Positions 1 through 7,473 are shown, counted from the stretch's first letter. The stretch is DNA of 15,184 bases from Desulfobacula sp. (GCF_021107415.1 NZ_JAIOSW010000202.1:1-15184); one strand, 5' to 3'. The notes: generated by a model not told the origin, from the letters alone. Translations and numbers: made by a program.

Positions 1-102
1 TATTTCAAGGTCAACCCCTTTTAAAACATGGACGATTGATTTTCCCATTGTAAAATTTTTAGTGACATTGGTAACACGGACGATATTAGTTGGATTTTCC
101 AA
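1..102 (-). CDS. ABC transporter ATP-binding protein, N-terminal fragment (runs off window)
   Basis: Only the first 34 codons are in the window; the gene continues past the left edge. The translation starts (M)ENPTNIVRVTNVTKNF and continues to HVLKGVDLEI. This is the usual opening of a LolD/MacB-type ATPase: a first strand, a 'vtK.f' segment, and the 'vLkgVdl.i' strand just before the Walker A loop, which lies outside. The start is a TTG at 102-100, three bases after the permease stop. A GGAAAGG purine tract inside the end of the permease gene serves as ribosome binding site. No ATG is available upstream in frame without running into the permease. It almost certainly powers the FtsX-type permease encoded just upstream. 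Family-level identity is fairly safe; the substrate is unknown. Confidence 0.8.
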   Translation of the reverse strand, partial: MENPTNIVRVTNVTKNFTMGKSIVHVLKGVDLEI

Positions 103-105
103 GAA

Positions 106-789
106 TCAGTCCTTTCCTCTCATTGCTTCAATCGGCTGCATTCTTGCCGCCAGCAGTGCCGGGTACAATACGCCGAAAAGACTTAAAAAGCATCCCAGCA
201 AAATAGAGGATGCAATGGATATGAAAATACTATTTAAGGAGGTATGGGTAATTGCCAAAGTGCCGAATTTTATTAAAGATCCGCACAAAGCAATGCCGGC
301 CCCTGCCAGGGCGCCTATAGCTGCGCCGATGAATCCCTGCAAAAAGGCTTCAATTAAAAAAAGCTTTAAGATAAATCTGTCCAACGCACCTAAGCATTTC
401 ATGGTGCCGATCTCCCGGAATCTGTCCGCAACAGCCATCAGCTGGGTGTTTACAATGCCGACAACGCAGACCAGTAAAGATAAAAATAAAATCCAGCGCT
501 CCTTTGGTGTCGTGCTGTATTGCTCCCCTGTGGCTGGAATTTCATAGCCTTCCTGTGAAAGTGTCTGTATGGCAATTTTGTTTTCAGAAAAAACAATCCC
601 GGAGATAATATGGGAACTGGTTTTAATATAGCTGTAAAATGAAATGGCTAGAATCAGACTCATTGTTGTTATCAGAGACCGAAAAAACCTTGATTTGATG
701 CTTTTAACAGCAATTTCAACAGATTTAAAAAAGGGTAGAACAACCTGTTTTTGAGGAAGATTTTTTTTTAGTTTCGTTTCCGGATGCAT
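106..789 (-). CDS. Short FtsX-family ABC transporter permease
   Basis: An inner-membrane permease of the FtsX/MacB/LolC superfamily, about 227 residues. Four membrane segments can be seen: roughly residues 38-57, 100-121, 145-172 and 188-215 (numbered from the alternative TTG at 792). After the second comes the family's cytoplasmic signature, DRFREIGTMKCLGA (residues 123-136), which contacts the ATPase. Between the first two segments there are only about 40 residues, whereas MacB-type permeases carry a periplasmic domain of around 200 residues there, so this is a stripped-down form. The frame can start at TTG 792 or ATG 789; neither has a clear Shine-Dalgarno, and the ATG is chosen. The ATPase gene follows with a 3-base gap, so the two form one operon. 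The N-terminal line (SVEIAVKSIKSRFFRSLITT) is typical of the family, which argues against a truncated N-terminus. Substrate unknown; lipoprotein, lipid or drug export are all possible. Confidence 0.85.
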   Translation of the reverse strand: MHPETKLKKNLPQKQVVLPFFKSVEIAVKSIKSRFFRSLITTMSLILAISFYSYIKTSSHIISGIVFSENKIAIQTLSQEGYEIPATGEQYSTTPKERWILFLSLLVCVVGIVNTQLMAVADRFREIGTMKCLGALDRFILKLFLIEAFLQGFIGAAIGALAGAGIALCGSLIKFGTLAITHTSLNSIFISIASSILLGCFLSLFGVLYPALLAARMQPIEAMRGKD

Positions 790-827
790 CAATATTAAAA
801 TAAATAGTCCAAAATTTGTTTCAAGAT

Positions 828-857
828 ATTATATTGGTAAGAAAATTTGGGTGATAA
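828..857 (-). promoter_or_regulatory. Candidate sigma-70 promoter for the divergent ABC operon
   Basis: Read on the minus strand, a perfect TATAAT -10 box lies at 833-828, preceded 18 bases upstream by TTATCA (857-852; 4 of 6 matches to TTGACA). Transcription would begin near 820 and give a leader of about 30 bases before the permease ATG at 789. The -10 match is strong, the -35 weak. Not tested by any other evidence. Confidence 0.45.
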
Positions 858-959
858 GTCAAGAAATACCATTTTTAAGCTTTTTCACCGCCGGGTGACT
901 CATGATTAAACAGCAAAATTCATAATTCCATAATTTTCTAAATTAACTTTTTTTTAATC

Positions 960-988
960 TTGACTTTTATATTGTCAAAAAATAAATT
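960..988 (+). promoter_or_regulatory. Candidate sigma-70 promoter and operator-like inverted repeat for the RND operon
   Basis: TTGACT (960-965) and TAAATT (983-988) are separated by 17 bases, a good sigma-70 spacing, with 5 of 6 and 4 of 6 matches. The -35 box is also the left arm of an inverted repeat, TTGAC-N9-GTCAA (960-978), so a repressor bound here would cover the promoter. RND efflux operons are often controlled by a local TetR- or MarR-type regulator, but no regulator gene is present in this window. The operator role is inference. Confidence 0.5.
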
Positions 989-1020
989 CTAGATCATTTT
1001 ATCCATTTTAACTGCATAAT

Positions 1021-1027
1021 GAGAGGG
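1021..1027 (+). promoter_or_regulatory. Ribosome binding site that decides the adaptor start
   Basis: GAGAGGG lies just after an in-frame ATG at 1019 and 3-4 bases before a second in-frame ATG at 1031. No purine tract precedes the first ATG, so the second is the likelier start. The spacing is short, which leaves some doubt. Confidence 0.5.
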
Positions 1028-1030
1028 TCT

Positions 1031-2083
1031 ATGCGTGTTCTTCAAGTCTTGCTGATTTTGACCATTATCAATGGCTCAATGATGTATGCCCAAGCGCAGC
1101 CCCCTGCCAGGGTGGTTACCTCAAAAATTGTCTTTGAAAAGGTGGCACAAAACCGATCTTTTATCGGCACACTTTATTATGAACGAATCAGCCATGTCTC
1201 TTCAGAGTTTCCCGGGCTGGTGACCAGAATAGATTTCAATTCCGGAGATCGGATTAATAAAGGAACGCCACTGGTACATCTGAATACTGAAATACTTGAA
1301 AAAGAAATCTTAATCCACCAAAACCAGATTGAGCAGGCCGAGCTTTATATAACCCATGCACAAAAGAATTATCAACGAATGGATTCTTTGTTTAAAAAAG
1401 GCGGAGTCAGTGAAAAAAATTACGATGATGCTATATTTGTTTATCAAGAGGCACTTTTAAAAAAAATGTCTGCCAAAACAATTCTGGAAAAACTGCTGAT
1501 TCAAAAAAGAAAAAGTGTGATTAATGCTCCTTTTGATGGAATTATTCTTGAAAAAAATGTGGATTCGGGAGACTGGGTACAGCAGGGAAAACCGCTGATT
1601 AGTATCGGGTCCGTTAATGATCTTTTTATAAAAGTACCTGTGGCGGAGACTTTGTTAAAGTTTGTTTCCATCGGTCAAAGCGTGCCGGTAACCATCAATG
1701 CCTATAACAAAGAAATGATCGGAATCATTGATAATCTGTCTCCCATAGCAGATGCAAAAACTAAAAACGTTTTCTTGAAGATACGAATTCCCATGTTAAC
1801 CAAGGTGGCCCAGAACATGTCGGCCACTGTGTTTATTTCTACTGGTGACGGGAAAAAAATGGCCATGATTCCAAGGGATGCATTAATCAAATTTCAGGGT
1901 AATGATTTTGTCTATACGATCAAAGAAGAAAAGGCGGTCATGATGCCGGTAAATATTGTGACCTATCTGGGCGACAGGATTGGGGCGGATAATGAGCATT
2001 TTACAGAGGGCATGCCAATAGTGGTTGATGGAAACGAACGCCTGCGGCCGGGTCAGTCCGTTATCATTGATGGAGTAAATTAA
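1031..2083 (+). CDS. RND efflux periplasmic adaptor (membrane fusion protein, HlyD/AcrA family)
   Basis: About 350 residues, the usual length for an RND adaptor. It links the inner-membrane pump encoded next to an outer-membrane channel. Residues 1-22 form a Sec signal peptide (MRVLQVLLILTIINGSMMYA, probable cleavage after AQA). No Cys follows, so it is not an obvious lipoprotein. After it come the first lipoyl half (the EFPGLVTRIDFNSGDRI segment), an alpha-helical hairpin at about 76-156 rich in Lys, Glu and Gln, the second lipoyl half opening with the hallmark INAPFDG (164-170), a beta-barrel, and a membrane-proximal domain ending in LRPGQSVIIDG. ATG 1019 is an alternative start that would add four residues. 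The stop codon is immediately followed by the pump's ATG, so the two are co-translated. Drug or metabolite specificity cannot be told. Confidence 0.93.
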   Translation: MRVLQVLLILTIINGSMMYAQAQPPARVVTSKIVFEKVAQNRSFIGTLYYERISHVSSEFPGLVTRIDFNSGDRINKGTPLVHLNTEILEKEILIHQNQIEQAELYITHAQKNYQRMDSLFKKGGVSEKNYDDAIFVYQEALLKKMSAKTILEKLLIQKRKSVINAPFDGIILEKNVDSGDWVQQGKPLISIGSVNDLFIKVPVAETLLKFVSIGQSVPVTINAYNKEMIGIIDNLSPIADAKTKNVFLKIRIPMLTKVAQNMSATVFISTGDGKKMAMIPRDALIKFQGNDFVYTIKEEKAVMMPVNIVTYLGDRIGADNEHFTEGMPIVVDGNERLRPGQSVIIDGVN

Positions 2084-5000
2084 ATGGATATTATCCGGTT
2101 TTTTATCCATAAACCGGTAATGGTTGCAGTGGGCGTTATCCTGACGGTCATGTTCGGCCTTATTGGGTTTCAAAAACTACCGATACAGCTGACGCCTGAT
2201 GTTGAAATTCCTTTGATTACCGTGAACACAGCCTGGTATGGCGCTACACCCTATGAGATTGAAAAGGAAATTATTGAAAAGCAGGAAAAAGTCCTGAAAG
2301 GCCTTCAGGGACTCACCAAGATGGAGAGTTCCAGTTATAATGCCATAGGGACCATTACCCTCTCCTTTAAAATCGGAACTAACCTTGATGATGCTCTGCT
2401 CAGGGTGTCCAATAAAATGTCCGAGGTGCGTAATTATCCGGAAAACGTAAACAAACCAACCATAGAGTCCTCCGGGGCCAACAGCTCTCCCATCATCTGG
2501 ATGGTCCTAAAGAAGATGCCTGGTAATAGTGGTCATATCAATCAATTCAAAACTTTTTTTGAGGATAATGTCCGTCAGTATCTGGAGCGGATTAACGGTG
2601 TGGGCTCTCTTCTGGTGTTTGGCGGCACCGATACGACCCTGGATGTGATCATTGATGCCCAAAAAATGGCCCGTTATAATGTGTCCATCAATCAGATCAT
2701 CGCATCCATCCGCAGATCAAACCAGAATATTTCCGCCGGCATTCTCGGTATGGCCAAGAAAAATTACCGCATCCGCACCATCAGCCAATTTCAAACACCA
2801 GGGGATGCCCTTGGTGTGGTCATCTTTGATGACGGAATAAAGCGGGTCTACCTGCGGGACGTAGCCCAGGTTAAAAAAGGGTATAAAAAAGAAGCCGCTT
2901 CGGTCCTCCACAATGGCGAACAGGTGGTTGTGGTTGCTGTGAGAAAGGAAAAGGGGGCCAACGTTCTGGACATGACGGATGCAGTGGAAAACGCTATCCA
3001 TTACCTGAATAAAACCATCCTTGCGGATAACAAGTTGACTCTGAAAATGGTTTCTGATCAGCGTCCCTACATTAACACGGCAACCCACCTGGTTAAACGG
3101 AATATTATGATCGGAAGCCTGCTGGCTGTCTGTGTTCTTCTGCTGTTTTTAAGAAGTGTAAGGACCACTCTGATCACCGGAATTGCCATTCCCATTTCAG
3201 CCGTTGGCTGTTTCATTTTTCTCTGGCTGTTGGGAAGAAACCTGAATGTTGTGAGTATGGCAGGGATTTCATTTGCCGTGGGCATGCTGGTGGACAACTC
3301 CATTGTGGTACTTGAAAATATTGACCGGCACCGAAAGACTGGTAAAACCGCTTTTGATGCCGCCTATGAAGGAACAAAAGAGGTGTGGGGTGCAGTTCTT
3401 GCTTCCACCGCAACCACGGTGGCGGTCTTTTTGCCGGTCATTTTTATACAGGAAGAGGCAGGGCAATTGTTTCGCGATATTGCCATTGCCATAACTTCTT
3501 CCATTTTCCTAAGCCTCATTGTTTCCATTTCCGTGATTCCAACCCTGTTTAATTTGTTTTACAGAAAAAAAAACAATATCAAGACCAACAGACTGCAAAA
3601 AAGTATTGTTGGCCCGTTGTTGGCCGGTATTATATTAAAATTCAGCACCCTGTGCATGAAAAATGCCGTTACACGGATAGCAACTGTTGTTCTATTTACC
3701 AGTCTTTCCATTGGTTTGACCTCCTGGCTGATGCCAAGTGCTGAATACCTTCCCCAGGGCAACAGAAATTTTATTCTAAATATTCTTATTCCACCGCCCG
3801 GTTATTCTGTAGCCAAACTCAAAACCATGGGTCAATCTATATTCAAAGAAATCGAACCTTATTTTAAGGAAGATGGCAAAGACGGTTTTCCCCAGATTCA
3901 GGGTATGTTTTTTGTAGGTGCCGATCGTATTACGCTTTTTGGTGGAACCAGCATTCATGAAACCCGTGCCCGTGAGTTAATTCCTCTTTTTAGCCGGGTA
4001 ATAAGCAAAATTCCGGGGGTCTTTGGCGTCAGTATTCAGGCCGGGATTTTCGAGTCTGGTATCGGAAAAGGCAGAACCGTGGATGTCAATATTTCTGGAG
4101 AGAGTATTGATGATATTATTCAGGCGGCATATGCTCTGTTCGGGACCATAAAAGCAAAAATGAAGAACACACAGGTCCGTCCGGTGCCATCCCTTGAAGC
4201 CAGTTATCCAGAAGTAAAAATAATCCCCAATAAGGAAAAATTGGCTGCCAATGGTCTTACAGCAGAAGAAATAGGGGTCTATGTTGATATCCTCATGGAT
4301 GGCCGCAAGATCGAAGAATACCGTCCCGAGGGAATTAAACAGGTTGATCTGGTACTCAAAGGCCGGGATTCTTTTGGCAGTTCGCCGGAAGATATTTTGA
4401 ACAGCACCATTGTCAACAGCTTTGGAGATCTGATCCGGATCAGAGATGTGGCAAGGATCGAATACGGTGAAGGCATGCCCCAGATAAATCACCTGGAACG
4501 GGACCGTACCATTTCCCTGCAGGTTACCCCGCCTGCCGATCTGGCCCTGCAAAACGCCATGGAGTTGATTGAAAATGATATTATTCCTTCATTGGAAAAG
4601 ATAGGAAAGTTAAAAAATGTCAATGTGACCGTTGGCGGCAATGCAGATAAACTCGTGGAAACTCGGCAGGCCCTTCAGTGGAACCTTCTTCTGGCCTTGA
4701 TCATTACCTATCTGCTCATGGCAGCCTTGTTTGAAAATTTTTTGTATCCCTTTATTATTCTTTTTACCTTACCCTTGGCCGCAGCCGGCGGTTTTGTTGG
4801 GCTTTGGGCAGTCAATATCTTTATTGCTCCCCAGGGCTTTGATGTCTTGAGCATGCTGGGGTTTATCATTCTAATCGGTACGGTGGTAAACAATGCCATT
4901 CTTATTGTCCATCAATCATTAAATAATGTCCGGTATAATAGCTTCTTGGGAAAAGAAGCCGTGGCAAACGCTGTAAAAACCAGGATCAGGCCCATTTTCA

Positions 5001-5197
5001 TGAGCGCCACAACCAGCCTTTTGGCCATGCTGCCCATGGTATTGTCAACCGGTTCAGGCAGTGAGTTGTATCGCGGGCTTGGATCAATTCTGCTGGGTGG
5101 TCTTGCCATGTCAACAGCCTTTACTCTCTTTGTGATCCCGTCCCTGCTCGTTTTTATTATTGGTTTTGAAACAGATAGAACAATGGAAAAAATCTGA
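2084..5197 (+). CDS. RND efflux pump, inner-membrane permease (AcrB/HAE-type)
   Basis: A 1037-residue proton-driven antiporter of the AcrB-like family, full length. It opens with the first membrane helix (FIHKPVMVAVGVILTVMFGL) and the PIQLTPDVEIP segment. It has two large periplasmic loops (about 35-335 and 560-860) and two six-helix bundles. The TM4 motif is GMLVDNSIVVLEN (400-412): the first relay Asp (AcrB D407) is D404, but the second (D408) is Asn405. The TM10 motif is VVNNAILIV (934-942): the position of AcrB Lys940 is Asn936. Both changes recur together in many RND pumps, so the protein is not obviously dead, but its ion relay must differ from AcrB. A GGAG eight bases before the ATG lies inside the adaptor gene. 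No outer-membrane channel gene follows, so a TolC-like partner must be encoded elsewhere. Substrates are unknown. Confidence 0.95.
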   Translation: MDIIRFFIHKPVMVAVGVILTVMFGLIGFQKLPIQLTPDVEIPLITVNTAWYGATPYEIEKEIIEKQEKVLKGLQGLTKMESSSYNAIGTITLSFKIGTNLDDALLRVSNKMSEVRNYPENVNKPTIESSGANSSPIIWMVLKKMPGNSGHINQFKTFFEDNVRQYLERINGVGSLLVFGGTDTTLDVIIDAQKMARYNVSINQIIASIRRSNQNISAGILGMAKKNYRIRTISQFQTPGDALGVVIFDDGIKRVYLRDVAQVKKGYKKEAASVLHNGEQVVVVAVRKEKGANVLDMTDAVENAIHYLNKTILADNKLTLKMVSDQRPYINTATHLVKRNIMIGSLLAVCVLLLFLRSVRTTLITGIAIPISAVGCFIFLWLLGRNLNVVSMAGISFAVGMLVDNSIVVLENIDRHRKTGKTAFDAAYEGTKEVWGAVLASTATTVAVFLPVIFIQEEAGQLFRDIAIAITSSIFLSLIVSISVIPTLFNLFYRKKNNIKTNRLQKSIVGPLLAGIILKFSTLCMKNAVTRIATVVLFTSLSIGLTSWLMPSAEYLPQGNRNFILNILIPPPGYSVAKLKTMGQSIFKEIEPYFKEDGKDGFPQIQGMFFVGADRITLFGGTSIHETRARELIPLFSRVISKIPGVFGVSIQAGIFESGIGKGRTVDVNISGESIDDIIQAAYALFGTIKAKMKNTQVRPVPSLEASYPEVKIIPNKEKLAANGLTAEEIGVYVDILMDGRKIEEYRPEGIKQVDLVLKGRDSFGSSPEDILNSTIVNSFGDLIRIRDVARIEYGEGMPQINHLERDRTISLQVTPPADLALQNAMELIENDIIPSLEKIGKLKNVNVTVGGNADKLVETRQALQWNLLLALIITYLLMAALFENFLYPFIILFTLPLAAAGGFVGLWAVNIFIAPQGFDVLSMLGFIILIGTVVNNAILIVHQSLNNVRYNSFLGKEAVANAVKTRIRPIFMSATTSLLAMLPMVLSTGSGSELYRGLGSILLGGLAMSTAFTLFVIPSLLVFIIGFETDRTMEKI

Positions 5198-5227
5198 TGG
5201 CCAGTGCCCCGAGACATGAAAATGTAA

Positions 5228-5464
5228 TTACAGCAGTTTCCAGAATACTTTGATCCGCATTGGCCAGAAGGAAGGGCTCTGAATTGTTGTTAAAGCCTTT
5301 CCCATCTCAAAGATCCTGTTTTGATCCAAACGTATTTCACCATAAGTTTCAAGATGAAACGCATGAGTAATGGTTCTGATTTCATTTTTAAGTGGCACGA
5401 ATTGCTGCTGGTATTGTTGGGACAGCCAGGGAGGTGTGGAGGTGATGCTGTCAGCATCTTGACT
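5228..5464 (-). pseudogene. Start-less C-terminal gene remnant (possible coiled-coil tail of a sugar-modifying enzyme)
   Basis: This minus-strand frame is open from just after a TAA (5467-5465) to a TAA at 5230-5228, 78 codons. It has no ATG until far inside and no ribosome binding site. The translation reads like real protein: a Gln-rich stretch (WLSQQYQQQFVPLKNEI), then ETYGEIRLDQNRIFEMGKA, and an ending of SPSFWPMRIKVFWKLL. A Gln-rich helical tail followed by an 'S.SW...PLR'-like ending is common at the C-terminus of large glycosyltransferases and methyltransferases of surface-glycan clusters; that resemblance is from memory and weak. The overlapping minus-strand frame of 91 codons looks less protein-like. 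The likeliest reading is the surviving 3' end of a gene cut off where the plus-strand glycan operon begins. It could also be chance. Confidence 0.45.
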
Positions 5465-5487
5465 TTATTTTGAAATTTGGATAGAAG
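5444..5487 (+). promoter_or_regulatory. Candidate promoter with adjacent palindromic operator for the glycan operon
   Basis: GATGCTG-T-CAGCATC (5444-5458) is a perfect 15-bp palindrome. It abuts TTGACT (5459-5464), a 5-of-6 match to the -35 consensus; 17 bases later TAGAAG (5482-5487) is a 4-of-6 -10. Transcription would start about 20-25 bases before the radical SAM ATG at 5516. The location immediately upstream of -35 would suit an activator or a repressor. As a hairpin it would have a short, not GC-rich stem and no clean T-run, so a terminator is less likely. Confidence 0.4.
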
Positions 5488-5515
5488 AGCAAAAACTATA
5501 AATAATAGGACTATT

Positions 5516-6490
5516 ATGCTTAACCTCACGGATATCAAAGCACTCAATATTGAAATTTCATCCAAATGTATTGCAAAATGTCCATTTTGCAGCCGGGATC
5601 AAAAGGTCAGGCCCTATGGAAATCATCTGATAACATTTAATGATTTTAAAAAACTGCCCCAGAGCCTTATCCGGCAATTAAAGTGGATCACTTTTGCCGG
5701 AAATTTTGGTGATTTGTCCACCAACAGAGATATGGTACAAATTGCAGGTTACATAAAGGAGTTGAACCAAGATGTTGTTTTAGGCGGGGAGACCAATGGA
5801 TCAATTCAGGATGAAAAATGGTGGAGAACACTGGGATCGTTTTTTAAGGACGGCAGTATGGAGTTTTCACTGGACGGCCTCTTTGACACCCACGCCATCC
5901 ACAGGATTGGAACCGATTATCATAAGATCATTAAAAATATTAAGGCGTTTACGGGTGCAGGCGGTGTTGCGCACTGGAAATTTATCTTGTTTGCCCACAA
6001 TGAGCACCAGATAGATGAGGCAGAACAAAGAGCCGGACAGATCGGCTGTAAAAGATTTTTTGTTGTCCCCTCCAGAGATTATAACGAGCAGCTTAAAAAG
6101 TCGGAGAAATTTGAATTTCAGATAAAAAGGGACATTTTTCAATCTTATGATGAAAAAACAGCATCTTCTAAAGTCGTTGCAACCTGTAAACCTTTTGCAA
6201 ACGGATCTGTCTATATCGCTGCTAATGGAACGGTTCACCCCTGCTGCTATTCCCATTGCATGTATATTACTGAACACAATAAGTTATTTGATTTTGTTTT
6301 GCCTTTGATAGAAAAATATCATGACCGGATTAATTTTAAAACCGCATCCTTCGAAGATATCATACAGGGCCCGTATTTTAGAGAAATTTTGGAAAAATCA
6401 AAGACAAACACCTATTGCAGGATGAAGTGCAATCAATACAGGAAAACAATTAAAAAAGAATTGGTTTTAATTGACCGACCTTTTAATTAA
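5516..6490 (+). CDS. Radical SAM/SPASM-type enzyme
   Basis: A 324-residue enzyme that should cleave S-adenosylmethionine on a [4Fe-4S] cluster. The cluster motif CxxxCxxC is at Cys18, Cys22 and Cys25 (CIAKCPFC). It is preceded by the strand LNIEIS and followed by the expected TIM-barrel elements: 'ITFAGNFGDLS' for the glycine-rich SAM-binding segment and 'EFSLDGL' for a later strand. The C-terminal third carries Cys224, Cys243, Cys244, Cys248, Cys301 and Cys305, in the style of a SPASM or twitch domain holding auxiliary clusters. The start is ATG 5516 with AGGA five bases upstream; a TTG at 5477 in the same frame has no ribosome binding site. It is the first gene of the eight-gene glycan block. 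Family members mature peptides, epimerise or dehydrogenate sugars, or carry out other radical chemistry; the substrate here cannot be named. Activity on a glycan or its carrier is inference from neighbours. Confidence 0.88.
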   Translation: MLNLTDIKALNIEISSKCIAKCPFCSRDQKVRPYGNHLITFNDFKKLPQSLIRQLKWITFAGNFGDLSTNRDMVQIAGYIKELNQDVVLGGETNGSIQDEKWWRTLGSFFKDGSMEFSLDGLFDTHAIHRIGTDYHKIIKNIKAFTGAGGVAHWKFILFAHNEHQIDEAEQRAGQIGCKRFFVVPSRDYNEQLKKSEKFEFQIKRDIFQSYDEKTASSKVVATCKPFANGSVYIAANGTVHPCCYSHCMYITEHNKLFDFVLPLIEKYHDRINFKTASFEDIIQGPYFREILEKSKTNTYCRMKCNQYRKTIKKELVLIDRPFN

Positions 6491-6505
6491 TATTTAGGAT
6501 AAATC

Positions 6506-7468
6506 ATGGCCATTTCCGAAATGCATCCGGTACACCAGTTCAAATCCTGGCAGGTCTGGCCGGGGTCATATGACAATAAATTTATACCCGGACACTATCC
6601 CCATAAAAAAAATTCAGGGCTCTTTATTGATAAATCAACTCCCATCGCATCCATGGGGTCCTGTTTTGCAAGAGAAATCAGGAAAGTTTTGATCCGGCAT
6701 GAGTATAATTATATCCAGGAGGAAACCTATCATCCTGCATCTGTCCATGCCAGCGCCGCATGGGAGAGAACCTATAACACTTTTTCCATGAGACAGATTT
6801 TTGAGTATACGTTTGAATCCTTTAACCCTAAGACAAGGTGGTGGATTTCTCCCAAAACAAAGCAGGTTCAAGACCCGTACCGGAGAATTATTCTTTATGA
6901 CTCAATAGAGGAAGCCCAAAACGATTTTTTATCCCACATTGAGTGTTCCCAACGAGCCATAATGAAAGCCAAAGTGCTGATATTGACCCTGGGATTAACT
7001 GAAATCTGGAAGGACAAATCCGATGGGAGTGTTATTTGTTTGCCGTCAGGACCTTATGTTAATGAGGGAGGCAGTTTGGATGACTATGAATTTTGTGTCA
7101 GCAGGTATTCGGAAAACCTTGATAATCTTGAAAAAATATATAAGATTGTAAAAAATAATAATAAGGGTTGTAAACTCATCAGTACTATCTCCCCTGTTCA
7201 TCTTTGGGCAACGTTCAGGGAAGATATGGATGTCATCAGTGCAAATTGCAATTCAAAATCAACCTTAAGAGCGGTTGCAGATGAATTTGTATGCAGGCAC
7301 GATGATGTGTTTTATTTTTCCAGCTATGAAATTGCCACCAACTTTACTATGATGATGAATAAGACCTGTTTTGAAAAAGGAAAAGAGAATTTTCATATCA
7401 ATAAGGAAACGGTTGAGTTGATTATGAAACATTTTTTTGAAGTTTATTCAAAAGGAGTGAAACTTTAA
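6506..7468 (+). CDS. GSCFA-domain protein (SGNH-like esterase/acyltransferase candidate)
   Basis: 320 residues with the family-naming motif GSCFA at residues 51-55 (in ASMGSCFAREI), where the serine is expected to be the nucleophile by analogy with SGNH hydrolases. Other family features follow in order: the 'HPASVHASAAWERTY' segment, LTLGLTEIW, the ISPVHLWATF strand-turn, SKSTLRAVADEF, and YFSSYEI. Near the C-terminus HINKETVEL supplies a candidate catalytic His. No signal peptide or membrane segment is seen, so it should act in the cytoplasm. AGGA six bases upstream supports ATG 6506. It lies 15 bases after the radical SAM gene and two bases before the next glycosyltransferase. The family is common in polysaccharide and capsule loci but has no well-established reaction; adding or removing an acyl group on a sugar is inference. 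Confidence 0.88.
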   Translation: MAISEMHPVHQFKSWQVWPGSYDNKFIPGHYPHKKNSGLFIDKSTPIASMGSCFAREIRKVLIRHEYNYIQEETYHPASVHASAAWERTYNTFSMRQIFEYTFESFNPKTRWWISPKTKQVQDPYRRIILYDSIEEAQNDFLSHIECSQRAIMKAKVLILTLGLTEIWKDKSDGSVICLPSGPYVNEGGSLDDYEFCVSRYSENLDNLEKIYKIVKNNNKGCKLISTISPVHLWATFREDMDVISANCNSKSTLRAVADEFVCRHDDVFYFSSYEIATNFTMMMNKTCFEKGKENFHINKETVELIMKHFFEVYSKGVKL

Positions 7469-7473
7469 ATTTG
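7454..7473 (+). promoter_or_regulatory. Ribosome binding site and TTG start of the first MurG-like glycosyltransferase
   Basis: GGAG at 7454-7457 lies in the last codons of the GSCFA gene, 13 bases before the TTG at 7471. The spacing is long and the start codon weak. However, the first in-frame ATG (7504-7506) would remove the opening beta-strand FNIL before the GLGH loop, so TTG is preferred. The combination predicts low translation relative to its neighbours. Confidence 0.5.

Larger units (their letters stand above)
5198..5515. other. 318-base gap without an intact gene
   Basis: Between the pump stop and the radical SAM start there is no intact gene. It holds the minus-strand remnant described separately and, near its right end, a 15-bp palindrome with a candidate promoter. 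An imperfect hairpin (GGAAGGGCT at 5270-5278 against AGCCTTTCC at 5294-5302) has no T-run after it on either strand, so no terminator is called. Confidence 0.6.

Noticed and set aside
62..547. 161-codon plus-strand frame opposite the permease
   Set aside because: Lies entirely antisense to a well-supported membrane protein, and its translation has no recognisable domain.
860..904. 14-codon minus-strand reading frame beginning ATGAGTCACCCGG, with a short TCACC/GGTGA inverted repeat at 885-898
   Set aside because: Too short, no ribosome binding site seen, and the arms are only five bases with a four-base centre; nothing supports expression.
5270..5302. Hairpin GGAAGGGCT / AGCCTTTCC as a terminator for the RND operon
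   Set aside because: 15-base loop, one G-T pair, and no T-run after it on either strand.
5290..5565. Minus-strand frame of 91 codons across the start of the radical SAM gene
   Set aside because: Its first third is antisense to the radical SAM start and the rest reads less like protein than the overlapping frame called as a remnant.
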